Below are positions 30,392 to 42,239 of a DNA stretch of 64,000 bases, piece after piece (the stretch's first letter is position 1; every line of letters starts with the position of its first letter). The notes under the pieces were generated by a model that saw nothing but the letters and a program-made list of their open reading frames with translations, did not search any database and was not told the origin of the DNA. A program made the translations under genes and the position numbers. The DNA is from Eutypa lata (taxonomy: Eukaryota; Ascomycota; Sordariomycetes; Xylariales; Diatrypaceae): positions 4,211,001 through 4,275,000 of the forward strand of contig JAKULF010000006.1 of the NCBI GenBank assembly GCA_022661535.1, read 5' to 3'.

Positions 30392-31397
30392 ACCCGTCTC
30401 TCCTGGCTGAGAGGGGGTGAGCTCAACCCATACCATTCGTTAGCTGCGACGGAACGCTGTGGTTTAACACGTGGGGAAAGAAGGGTTCGTTAAAGTTATA
30501 TCGTCCAAAGATAGAAAAGGCTCAGCGAGTTCCTCTGAATTGAAGAGCTACATGCATACCACTAGTCTCACTCACGAAGTTTAATGAGTTGTCGTTGTAG
30601 AGATATGCCCCCTATCCCCTATTTTGTCAGTTAAACTCAGCAATCATAACCTATTTGAGCAAATGGTTTATCATTTCTTTGCTTGATGGTAAAATTATTG
30701 CTTTAGAATTCCCTGGCCCCATTCAGTAGATGTAGCGGGTTGAATTTCCCAGACAACGATTTACCCGTTTGAGCTTGAAATGTCTCTACCAATTGATATA
30801 TATATATATATATATATTAATAGTTCCTACACCTAATCACCTTCTATTAAAGATACTTTGTTGTACTCTCGTAAATAAATTGCCTGGTATCTCCAGAGAC
30901 TGAATGAACCACAATTTATAATGTAACAACTTTGTTGAATATCAACTAACACATAACTGTACCTATAGAGGAATACCAGCTAACCATTGTTATCTCTGTC
31001 GGCTATTTCCTAATATTGATATTGAGTGGGGTAAAGTAAGGGGGAGGGAGAGTAGTACCAACTTGGCTCTTGTTAGTTCAGCGTTTCAACCCGATTCCCA
31101 TGTTTGATTTTCTGCTTTAACATGCCTGACATGTCTTGGATGGAGAACTGCTAAGGCGCTGTAAGAAAGTAGACAAAAGAGATTTATATAATTCGTCGAA
31201 GTGGGGCTATGCGCGGTTCTTTCTATACGTTGATCTGCAGGTATGAATTGTCTAAAATCTTACCTATATTGAACAATATCTCTCTTATCGACATGTCGTG
31301 AACCGACCTATTTCTTTTCCTCTTCCTTTTATTGCAAATAGCCGTTAACTTACAGGAGCAGAGGATCCTGTTAAATCACCTTCCACCTATATTCACC
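30392..31397. other. Intergenic region with TA repeat
   Basis: About 1 kb without a gene. A (TA)n tract lies at about 30795-30818. The FAD-oxidase promoter should be in the distal half. Confidence 0.55.
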
Positions 31398-33071
31398 ATG
31401 GAGGTCATCGCTGCGGCCGCCGCCTATGCTTTGAACAACTGGTCGCCCCAGAAAGCCCTTGCGAAACTTGGGCTGGCATCGCTCATTGCTAGTAATGTCA
31501 ATTTTACGGCCGACCTCGGTCCAACGCTTTCTACCAAGGCTTCCGTTGTGCTTCGAAGCGACGCAAATTTCGTAGATTTAACTAGTCGATGGAGGGAGTG
31601 GCATGCCCCTGATATAGCTGCTGTAGTCCAGGTTGCTACTGAGGGAGATGTACAGCAGACGGTAAGTATCAAGTTTCCACTCGGAAACGAACGATGTTCT
31701 CATTAACTAACCTTCACTAAGGTCCGATACGCTAATGAGCATGGTATACCATTCATCGCACGGTCTGGGGGCCACGGTGCAACAGAAGCGATGGCATCCG
31801 CGAAGAACGCTATTCAGATAGATTTTCGGAAGCTCAATCAAGTCAAAGTATCGGAAGACGGCAAGACTGCCACTATCGGCGGAGGAGCAAACGTCAAAGA
31901 GGTTGTCCAAACATTAATGGAATCGGGAAAGCAGACAGGTGAGTTAACCGGCATCCGCCCTGCGAACATTCAGCGACTGACGGTTCTAGTTACCGGAATT
32001 TGCGAGTGCGTCGGCATCTCGGCGCCCATCCTCGGAGGCGGTCACGGCTGGCTCCAAGGCCAATACGGTCTGCTCGCCGACCAAGTCGTCTCGGCTCGGC
32101 TCGTGCTCCCGAGCGGCGACGCCGTCACCGTGTCCGGGGATTCGAACCCGGATCTCTTCTGGGCCATCCGAGGGGCGGGCCATAACTTCGGTTTGGTGAC
32201 AGAGTGGGAGTACCGAATCCACGATATCAAGCACCCGAAATGGTCTTACGAGACTTTCGTGTTTTCAGGGGACAAGCTAGAAGCTCTCTATGATCTGACG
32301 AATGAGATGATGAAGAACCAGCCACCCGAAGTAATCCACTGGGGTTATATGCTTAAGATTGCTGAGATCGATCCTGATCATGTGCGTGATGCGTGTAACT
32401 TAGATTGTGCTGTGCCGAAGCTAACTTTACTATTATAGCCAATCATCTGGTATGCCATGATTTACGATGGGCCGATCTCGAAAGCACAGGAATACGCGAA
32501 ACCGATTCATAATATCGGACCCATGATAACCAATGCAGGAGAGGCAACAATCCCGGAATTAGCAGCTATCACGTTCATGAGTGAAGACGGCGCCAGCTGT
32601 GCAAAGGGCCTCACGACCCACCGCTACCCCATCGGGCTGAAGTCGTACAACACAGCGGCCGTCCGAAAGGTATACGACGAGATCGACTCGACGCTCCAAA
32701 GGGAGCCCGAGCTGGCGAGATCCGTCTTCCTGCTCGAAGGCTACTCAACGCAGGGCGTGCAGGCCATGGACGAGAAGAGCACCGCGTTCCCGCACCGGGG
32801 CGACGAGGTCCTCGTGACCTCGTACGTGCAGTACACGCCCAACGCGACCCTCGACCCGATCGCGCAGGAGTTTGGGAAGAAGCTGCAGAAGTACCTGCTT
32901 GATGGTAGCGATGATCCGGAACGCCTGAGGGCGTATGTGAACTACGCGAACGGTGACGAGAGCTTGCAGGAAGTTTACGGCTGGGAGGAATGGCGGTTGG
33001 AGAAGTTGAGGGATCTAAAGGCTGAATGGGATCCGGAAAATCGGATGCGGTATTACATGCCTATTGTGTAA
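31398..33071 (+). CDS. FAD-dependent oxidoreductase (PCMH-type, berberine-bridge-like), 501 aa
   Basis: A flavin oxidase of the vanillyl-alcohol-oxidase superfamily; fungal members oxidise diverse alcohols or amines, often in secondary metabolism. Exons are 31398-31661, 31722-31938, 31990-32381 and 32439-33071, all in phase. The FAD-binding motif is ARSGGHG, with H106 the likely covalent FAD-linking histidine. The second FAD region reads ILGGGHGWLQGQYGLLAD and is followed by RGAGHNFGLVTEW. The C-terminus has the BBE-type tail (YVNYANGDES, WDPENRMRYY). There is no signal peptide, unlike many secreted BBE-like oxidases, so it is probably intracellular. Its end faces the end of a SAM methyltransferase gene 207 bp away. 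Substrate unknown. Confidence 0.9.
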
Positions 33072-33278
33072 CGAGGAATTTGATGATATAACGAATTTAC
33101 AGTAAGGGGCCCCTTAGTACCCGAGATAGCAGGAAATCACCTAACCCAACAAGACGGTCCCCGGAATATAATGTAATATTCTTGAAGGTCTATAACCCCT
33201 GTTCTGAAGGTTAGGAAACCTCTTGAATGAAGGGAGTTCTGTAGTAAACTTCGAACTTCTGCTAAGTAAACACCCTGC

Positions 33279-34361
33279 TCATTTCTGTATAATAATCTCC
33301 CCATGCATCATGCCCAAGCTAGCGTCATCTCTCTGCGCCCATTCCTGCCAAGCGGACGCCATCTCCTCCACCTGATCATCATTCGTGATTAACCCGATCT
33401 CGACCCCTTTCTTGCGCATCTCGCCGTGCCGGATCCGCTCGGCCATCGAAGTTGCTACAACGAGAATGATTAGTTTGAAGAAACAAAATGAAGAAAAAAA
33501 TCAAAAGAGAAGGGGACGGGGTGAAAAATCGATGAGATCAGCCAAGATGCTCCAACCAAGGACTTACCCCAAACACTCTTGTCCTCAGGCGCACTAAAGC
33601 ACCAAGTCCCATAACTAGCCGTGATCTGCTCTCTCCGCACGCCCGCCTTCAGCGCCCACGACACCAGCTGGCGGCCGCCGGACCAGCACGCGCCAGCGGC
33701 TCTCAGCACGGCCTCGTTGACCTCGTTGAAGAGGCGGAGCCCCGGCAGCTCCGGCCAGAGGCACTGGGACTCCATCTTTTTGGTGAAAAACAAGTTAGTA
33801 TCTGAATTTTCATCATGCCTTGTAGAAAGTTCTATAACAACGAAAAAAAAAAAAAAAAGGACAAGATATCAACTTGTTTTTTTTTTTAGTACTTACGTCG
33901 GCTTCGCGGGCGGCCACGACGCCGCCGGGCTTGGTCACGCGCAGCATCTCGCGCAGGGCGTCGCTCGGGGCGTCCATGTGGCACAGCATCTGGTGGCAGT
34001 GCGTGACGTCGAACGTGGCGTCGGGGAACGGCAGCTCGTACGCGTTGGCGGGCCGGAATACCATGTTGTTGGCTGTCATGTCGGCGGCGGCGGCGAAGCT
34101 CTCCGCCCGCTTCAGGATCTCGTCCGATAGGTCCGTTACGGTCACCTGGCCCCCCGGGAGGAGGCGCTTAGCGAACCCCACGGAGATGGTGCCGGATCCG
34201 GCGCCGACGTCTAGGAAGGAGGGGGCGGGGTTCTTCTCGTGCAGGGACCGCAGCGTCGGGAGGAGGTAGGCGGCGCTGTTTTCGGCGGTTCGCCATTCGT
34301 GGTGGATTACCTGCGAGGCTTTGTAGCCCGGGAGGTACTCGTTGTGAGTTGACTGGGCCAT
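33279..34361 (-). CDS. SAM-dependent methyltransferase (UbiE/class I type), 282 aa
   Basis: A class I methyltransferase. Exons are 34361-33897, 33775-33568 and 33454-33279; both junctions stay in phase and give 282 residues. Motif I is FLDVGAGSGTISVGF (about residues 49-63); the acidic loop VTVTDLSDE follows, then ELPFPDATFDVTHCHQML and LREMLRVTKPGGVVA (motifs II/III). This arrangement is typical of UbiE-like small-molecule methyltransferases, not protein or DNA methylases. The first intron (33896-33776) contains poly(A)/poly(T) runs that can mislead gene finders. It is tail to tail with the FAD oxidase at 31398-33071, which may signal a shared biosynthetic role (inference). Substrate unknown. 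Confidence 0.9.
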
Positions 34362-35534
34362 TCTTTTTGGTTTTCTTGTTCTCGAGGTACAAGGATAGTG
34401 AAGTATCTTGCTATTAGTTACTAATGTAGTAGCGTGAAGAGTCGCAGTAGGAAACAGATGATAATAGCAAGTATACTGTTTGCAGTGATAAATTTTAGCC
34501 GAAACGGCACCGGTTACTTCGTAGAGGCTGGTATAGGTATCCAATATATCAACACTCGGCCAAGATCGGCGTATGTAGTCGGCCCCTCTCAACTCCGGAC
34601 ACTAGAGGTAAGTAGAGAGGTAAGTCGTCATGCTGACATCCGTCTCTATGTCGGTACTGATGTATGTATGTGTGCATATTGATACGTCATACACGAGTTA
34701 ATAATTGACATGTGTATATTTATCGCAATGTTTCACTATATACGTCACACGTATTACACGGCCATTAATAAGCAATCGAGTTAATCTCTATCTTTAAACA
34801 TAAAACAAGCCGACGTGTGAACGCCGAAAACGGCGTCCGGAGTTGACGGGCGCCAATACTCCACCGGTCGGAAGCGGAGCGGGTAAGTAGGTACTAATTA
34901 CTCCTTACTATCTTTCCTTGTCGTACAATCCATCTCCTTGCATAGTCATATAGATGAAGAATAAGTCAATGCTCATAGTGACTCGGTAGTCATAGCATAG
35001 GCCTATGGGATAAAATTCATTTCACAAAGAGTAATGCTATGTGTAATTACAGTCAATCAAGTCTTTCCTTCCATTCCAGACAGTAGTACTTCATGAACTA
35101 TAGCGAAACAATAATATAATCAGGGGGTATTCTAGCAAACGACCAATATATCCATCCATCCATCCTCCAAGCAAGCAACATGGATAAACAACGACCACAT
35201 AACATGCAACCAAACTATGCATAACCACCCGCAAACCATCTGATCTCATCTGATCTCATCAAGCACTTGCTCGATCGATCAACCAAAGACCGGGCAGGCG
35301 GACATTACCCCCTTCTACTATCCGCCACTATCTGCCTGCCTGTCTGCCAGCATATGCACTCTTCATTAAATAACCCCCCAAGACAATAAAAAAAACCACC
35401 CCCGCCTGAGATGCTGAACCCGAACACCTCCTGAGTTTACCAACCATTCATTCATCCAGCCAAAGAAGGAAAAAAATCGTTCGTTCGCTCGTCCGATTGT
35501 TCGTCGGTTCGTTGTCATTATCAAATTCAATCCA
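34362..35534. other. Intergenic region
   Basis: About 1.2 kb between the methyltransferase start and the kinesin stop. Short tandem words such as GATCTCATCT and TTCGTTCG occur near 35240-35510. No gene seen. Confidence 0.55.
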
Positions 35535-38470
35535 TCAGAACTCATCATCGTCATCAGCCGCCGCGTTCCACTTCCGCGCCGGGAGTTTGCGCACCTTCTT
35601 AGTCGGGCTCCCATTGCTCGCAACGGCAACGCCGCCCTTCTTTCTACCACTGCCACTACCACCACCCTCCCCGCTCACCCTCAAACCCTCAAGCCTGTTT
35701 CCCAGGCCCGCCATCGCGAGATCCGCGGCGGTAGCAGCGGCGCTAGACTTCGCAGCAGCACCACCACCACCACCATTACCACCAGCAACAGCCGAGCCCG
35801 AACTCACCACATCGCCCCTCTCCTGCAGGGGATGACGTTTCGTAGGCGTACGACCAGCAAGTTCGCGTCTCAGGACCGCCAGCTCGCGCCTCAGACGTTC
35901 GTTCTCCTCCTCGAGGTTCTCAATAAGGACGTTCTCCTTATCATCATCATCCCCACCCGCACCCACACCTACACCAACGCCTCCCAGACCACCATTCTCA
36001 TCAGCGCCGTACTCGCTCCCGGCAGGCGAGGTGACCACGACCCTGGCGCGGGCCATGAGCTCGACCTTGCGGTCCCAGTGCTCGGTGCCGCGGTCGAGCT
36101 CGAGGTCGAGGCTGGCCTTCCAGCGGCTCATCTCCAGCGCGAGCCGGTGCTCGAAGTCGGCGTAGCACTCCTCGCGGACGTCCTGCTCGAGGTCGAGCGC
36201 GCGGTCCTCGAGGCTCAGCAGGTGCGCCTCGGCCGCGAGCCGCGCCTCCGACTCCCGCGCTAGGTCCCCGTGCAGCTGCTCGATCGTGTCCGCCATGCGG
36301 GCGATCTCCATCGCGGCGTTCTCCATCGTGGCGCGCTGCTCGCCTCCTGCGTCGGAGACCGAGGCCGGGGAGAATGTGCGCTGGTGGTGTTGGCCGCCTT
36401 GGTGATGAGGGTGGTGGTGGTGATGCCGAGAGCCGTTGGATGGTTGATGTTGTTGATGGAAGTATGATCGGTGATGGTGACCGTGGCTGAAGTTCGATAG
36501 CGGAGAGCTGATTGGTGGGCTGCTGCCGAACTCGGATGATGACGAGTGCTGCGAGTGCGCAGATGAGGATGACGGCGCGGCGGCGGCCGCCGCCTGTGCG
36601 TTTGCGAGGATGGTGGCTGTGATGGATGGGATCCGTGGGACGGTGACTTCGCGCGCGAGTGCGCTGTACCGCAGGATCTGCGACGTGGCGTTGAAGTCGC
36701 CGAGGGGGTCCGCGGTCACGATCATCACGCCTCTTTGAGGGTTGCGCCGTCCAGCACTCTGTGCTACGGAGGAGGATGGGAATGAATTGGAGAAGAGCAA
36801 CTCGGTCAGTTTGCACTGCCGGAACGGAACGAGGTTCGGCTGTGGAGTGGCTTGTTAGAAAACAAAATTACAAAGTTAGACGCTTCATATTACGACATAC
36901 CTTGCTCATGCTGCTCGCATCGCTCTGCATCTGGAGACATTGGCCGAGGTACATCAAGCTCTCGTTGATCTTGCCCGCCTCCGCCAGAGTGGCGCCTTGG
37001 GTCTTGGCATCTCTCGCTCTTTCGCTACCTGCTAAGTCAACAATACTCAAGGTGCTACTACCCCAATGGGAACTAGAACGACCACGACGTCTCTTCTTGA
37101 CTTCGACACAGAAAAAGCCGTGGCTCCGAGAGGAGACGCTGTTACTACCCGTCCCGGCGACGCGTCTCTCGTGGAGGCCTGCTTCCAGCACTAATAACGC
37201 GTCCTTAAGACTGCTACAGATGATCTTTCGAAGGCCGGCAACAACTTTGCGGTCGGGGGAGAGCTCGGTCGACTTGAAGAGCAGGGGCCGTCGTCGGTAT
37301 TCCTTGGTCGCGTTCGACTTGACGGGCGGCGTCAGGAGGTCGAATATTCGGTCGTTGTACACCTCGTACATGGAGATGAGGATGGCGTACTCGGCAGACG
37401 GGTCGCACGAGCTCCGGATCGAGCTGATATCGGGAACCTGAGGGAAGGCGGTCGGTCGTTGCAGGTTCCGCCGCGGGGTCTGCGATGCACCGAATTCGCC
37501 CTTTGTTGGAGTCTTAGTAACTGTCTTCTTACTCTTGGCCGCCGACGTAAGACACATGTAATGCTTCTTAGGTGACGACGGGGTCTGCTGAGCCAACTTT
37601 GGCTTGCTGCGGAAAACGCTGGTGGGCGCCAACGACGGCATCAGGCTCCTTGGCCTTTCGCTCGGGGGCGTGGAGAGCAGTGTGATCCTCGACAAGTCGT
37701 CTTCATAACGAACAAGCCGCACACTGCCGGGGCTGTCCGGGAACTTCCCGGGCAGTTGGGGGTACAATTCAGAAAAGGAAGGGCGAACGATGTCATCATT
37801 CTGGGGTCGTACAATCATAGGGGTTGCCGCTCTGGATCCTGCCCGTGACCCCGAGAAGTCGGTGTACGTCGCGTCGAGGAACGCGGGCGCCGCGGTGATG
37901 TTCGCTTCCGAGGCTTCCGATGCCTGTATGCTAGCCTCCAGCGAGGGAGACGCGTTGAAATCAACAATGTTGTTGCTGATGGATCGAAATAGCACATCGA
38001 GTGCGAGTTGAGTCAAGCCGCGTTGGGTTCGGGAGCCGAGTATCGTATGGGACTATGAAAGTAACTAGGTTAGTTCTCCATTTTCTAACCCCCAATCCTA
38101 TCGCAGCAAGACTCGTAGACGCGACAATTACCTTTCCAGAACCCGTGACGCCAAGCGTCGCAAGAAGTCCATCTGTACCATCACCGCCATGAGGTGCAAG
38201 AACGCCCTCAACTAAAGGTAATACCTTGGTGCCTTGGAATAGATCTAGTTGGGTAGCTTCCTCCTCGAAGACATGGGTGAATGCGAACTTCTCGATAGCC
38301 CTCCTCCGGTCATTTGGGGGATTCAGTGTGATGTGCGTAGGTCCGCTATCGTCACCGTCGGGATCTTCAACCAAGAGAAATCTCTCAGCATTGGCACTTC
38401 CCGCAGGTGGCGGTCGAAGTCGTAGGTAGACTTGGAAGAGGTTTGCTTGTGATTTGGACGGAGGATCCAT
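35535..38470 (-). CDS. Kinesin motor protein with long motor insert (probably kinesin-6/MKLP type), 931 aa
   Basis: A microtubule motor. Exons are 38470-38132, 38052-36901 and 36839-35535, all phase 0, giving 931 residues. Motor motifs are the P-loop GVTGSGKSHT (~107-116), YEVYNDRIFDLL (~344-355), switch I SSRSH (~420-424), switch II DLAGSE (~452-457) and FRQCKLTELL, then ILRYSALARE. About 190 residues, Ser/Thr/Pro-rich, separate the P-loop helix from YEVYNDRIFDLL; a long insert here is a hallmark of kinesin-6, whose members act in the central spindle and cytokinesis. After the motor comes a low-complexity region with Ala, Ser and His runs, then two short coiled-coil stretches (~AMEIARMADTIEQLHGDL and ENVLIENLEEENERLRREL) and a basic, Gly-rich tail ending in an acidic run. 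Kinesin family certain; subfamily likely. Confidence 0.9.
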
Positions 38471-41400
38471 GTTGGTTGAAGGCTGTCCGTGATCAATGTC
38501 CTTGAGGGTTTCGAGTAATTAATCTAGGTATTTTGTAGTTACTATAAGAGCAATGATCATGAAAAGAATTGCACCGGCTATGTAGATAACTAACGCTAAC
38601 TAGTTAACTGTTCATAGAAGTTATACAATGTTGAATAAATTGTACGGTGTCCACGTAGGGTATCGATGGGTGGATGTACTCCGTATGCGGGTGTGTCGTG
38701 CATATACATGCAATATTAACCGCATTAAATAAGTATGTCACTAGAGCAGGCACGATGTGGATCAACGCCCATTGTTTACTTACGATGCCGACCAACTACG
38801 AATAACAGAGTTGAATTGCATAAGCGCGGCGTTGTCATTCCAACCGATAAGATTAAGTTGATAAGCAAGATAAGATAAGAAAAAAGAAGGAAAAAAAGAT
38901 TGAACCCTTCAGCGCAGGGATGTCCCGCATTCCCAAATTCCCCCACCTGCCCACATTTAACCAATAGCAACCGCAAACTTCCGGCCAACGTCAGACCAGC
39001 AGTTCCTTTCTCTTTTCCATACCTTAATACGTAGGTACATAATGTGCACATTGAAACTGCCAATTGTTCTCTATGTTTAGTAATCTTATGAGGTATCTAT
39101 TCTTTACCTATCATTAAACCACCCGGTGTTCTGGGTAGAGCTGCAGAGCTGGTCATTATGAAATATATGCGAGAATAATCTAGAGGTAGCAACGAGAAAT
39201 TGACAATGGGTTCGTTTGACTGCATAAGGCCGAGAGGTCAATTCGTCCGTTTTAACGAGTAATACAAATGTAATGCAACTGATCCATCATTCTGACGCTA
39301 GCCATCGACATGACAAGTTTTTTTTTGTCCCAAGAGTGCCAACATTAAGTAGCGGTTTTCTCTAGCCCCGGACAGTTGCTATGTAGGTAGAAGGTATTCT
39401 CTAGATGAGAACTGAAAAGGGGTGGATAACGACGATTAGGTATACAAACGACTCATTTTAGTCCACCTATCAATCCGTCTTCTTTACCCTTTCACATAAC
39501 GTGTTCGTGGACATCATTGCTGAGAGTACAAAATTTGGCTACTTAGCATACCTATTATGGGTTTGTGTGTGCCCGGAAGACTGGAGTAGGTAAGCAAATG
39601 TAACCTTTCAAAAAGGGGGAGGCGAACTATGAGTAGGCAATAATAAGAATAATGCATGGTACGCATTGTACCGTAAGAAACCACTTAGACATGTAGTTAA
39701 CTACATGCTTCATAGGATTTTCTAACGACCTCGGTTGCCTTGCTAGGTCGTCCACAGTGGGTAGGTAAATTTATGTCGGCGTTTACATACATGCGTCAAT
39801 CATGTCACGTCATTCGTCAAACACCGTGCTTTTTGCTATGTACCTAGGGGGATTATGTATGTATTCTGTCCGACATATCCAAAATAAACCAGATCAAACA
39901 TCGCGATCAAGGCGATAATGGGCTTCTTGACGTTATCATGTATCTGAATACAACAGAAAAAACAGGGGACAAACCCATAAGAGTGGAGGGAAGACGTCAA
40001 GTAAAATGCAGCCAATAACTGACCAAAAGAGGAAGAAGACGGGACTAGAATCAAAGAAGATACCGGAACGAGTAGCGAGCCACGAGATCTTTGAAGGGAT
40101 CATCGTCCTGGGCCGCCCTGGGGCTCAACACTCCCTTACCAATTTGTGGAGAACCCAAGTACCTGATTACTTAAATAAATGAAATTCGTTGCGGGGTATT
40201 GGAGAATTCCAATGGGAGCTTGTCATTGAGCATTGCTGATCTTGGATCGTCGGAGAGGGCAAAAAAAAAAGTTATTAGAATAGTCCTCGCTTAAACTTAT
40301 GTTGTCCTACCTACCATCTGCATGCATATAGAAGTAGGTGACTGAATAAGGTATGTATGCCTTTACTCTAGCAGAGGTGAATGAATGACAGAATGACTTG
40401 GAATGCATTGACGCTGTACAATACGTATGAAGCTACATACCTTGGTGACAAAAATAGACCTGCCAGCTCAAGTTGAGTTGAGGGTTGAGGGATGTAGCAA
40501 ACAATTCTAAGATCCATTGTCCTCAATGCCAACAAGCAAATTATAGAGCATTATATTCTCGAGGTCTGGGCTATGATTCGGTCGTTATCCTCCGGAAACC
40601 TTCAGTATAAAGTCCGGCGTCAACTACTGATGTGTTACTGCCTAAGAGTTGCCTGCACGTTCAAATGTGACTCCATCCCTCTGCGTCACACAATATAGTC
40701 ATCTGCCTTATGAAACCAGCTAGGTGTTATCATAACAGTCATATCCCACCTACCTCAAACATACCCGTACCCCTAACCAAACCAAAAGAATATCAGGACA
40801 TCAAAACATCACAACATCAGAACATCAAGACTAAATGCACGTAATAGATTTAACTTAGTTCGACGGGGCAGAACCCATATACCCAGCAGGTGGAATTTAG
40901 CAATGCATGCACTGTAGCAGGAGATCTTGGAGAATGTTCGAATATAGAGAGGCATACGTGTAAGGAATGTGTATAGTAGTACGGTAGAATAGACTTGAAT
41001 ATGCCTACGCGAATGGGACCTTGTTATGTGCAGAATGTATAAAAGATTTCCAATGACCATTCACAATCGATTGAGTGGCATGAGTGGACTGATAGTTAGC
41101 GGGTAAGGATTTCAGCGCTAGAACTTTGAGAAAAAAGGCGGTGACGCATTGCCCGAAAAGGTAAGGAGGATTTGATCTAGGATAAGCCAATCATAGATCG
41201 ATCAGCAGCCGGTACGCTCAAGCCACACCTTGGGCTTAGACCCACAATACTAATTTAGCACAGCTGCTAATCACGCTAGCCAACTTTATTACAGGCGAAG
41301 GGTCCACTACAGTCTGTAGGTATGTATGTATGTACTTCGATGCAGTAATAATTAAGTGCTGCAGTATGCAGTAACAGTGCTCGCAGTGCCCGCAGTGGCC

Positions 41401-42239
41401 CACTCACAACGCAGCCTAGCCTATGGAAGGTGACATGACTGGACAGAACAGGGAGAAAAAAAGTTTGGCGGGGGTGTTTTATCCAAAAAATGAAATTTTC
41501 CCGGGCCTTGACTTGAACCTCTCTTTTTTTCTTCTTCTTTTCTTCTCCTCAATAACCAATTCACTATCACCAAACCAGACAACGAAGTCGCACTACAAAC
41601 CGTTTTCGAGTATCATCAATCATCAATCAGAAACCTCGTCGAGAATATGCCTTCGGCCGTCGCTGAGCTGTAAACACCCACTACGGGACGTGTCTGGTAA
41701 AGGCATGTCCCGTAGTCCTTCAGTTCACCGAGAAATTCAATTCAATTCCCCGACCTCGACGAAGTTTTTTACACAGACTTTCACTGTCTTGTGCCCTTTT
41801 CACGGGAAAAGGGACCCCGGAAGTCTGAATTACATTAGAGAAACTACGCATTTGGCCCTTCCATTTTGGGCTTTGCAACAACTGATATTCTATTCCACGG
41901 CGACATATTGTCCCCTGTCTGTCTGCCCTTCTCCCTTCGACAATTTCTATTAGCTGCACCATTGTTCAATTACCTCTACCAACTTCAAGGATAGAGGAAC
42001 GTAGATCAGCATACTTCCGAGAAGAGTTCTACGAGAAATAATATTGGCAGTTTGAACATAATTCAAGGCCCAACATAGTCTCCATCAGTATTTTGCCGAA
42101 ATACTATTGTGGCAGCAATATTATTACAGGGTATCGGGAATAATATTACCACCCGTTTGTCTTGATATCCTAAACGCCGAGTCCAAGGCCCCTTGTCAAC
42201 CCCCTGCATATTTGGGCATCCACTCACATATATCAAACA
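38471..42239. other. Long intergenic region (3.8 kb), divergent
   Basis: No convincing coding sequence in 3.8 kb between the kinesin start (-) and the acidic-protein start (+). The last ~800 bp are rich in pyrimidine tracts (TTCTTCTTC near 41520-41560), the usual look of a fungal promoter and 5' leader, so the ORF at 41423-41953 is probably leader, not protein. Other ORFs are short and featureless. A non-coding RNA cannot be excluded from sequence alone. Confidence 0.5.

Noticed and set aside
32126..32146. tRNA T-arm-like word GATTCGAACCC
   Set aside because: It falls in the FAD oxidase coding exon, reads as SGDSNPDLF, and lacks a matching acceptor stem, D-arm and anticodon arm.
36001..36816. 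271-codon minus-strand ORF rich in Arg/Pro
   Set aside because: It is another frame of the kinesin's third exon, which is in frame with the motor domain. The Arg-rich composition is the typical look of a shifted GC-rich frame.
41423..41953. 176-codon plus-strand ORF
   Set aside because: Pyrimidine-tract-rich DNA typical of a fungal promoter/5' leader, directly before the gene at 42240. The encoded sequence has no domain-like pattern.
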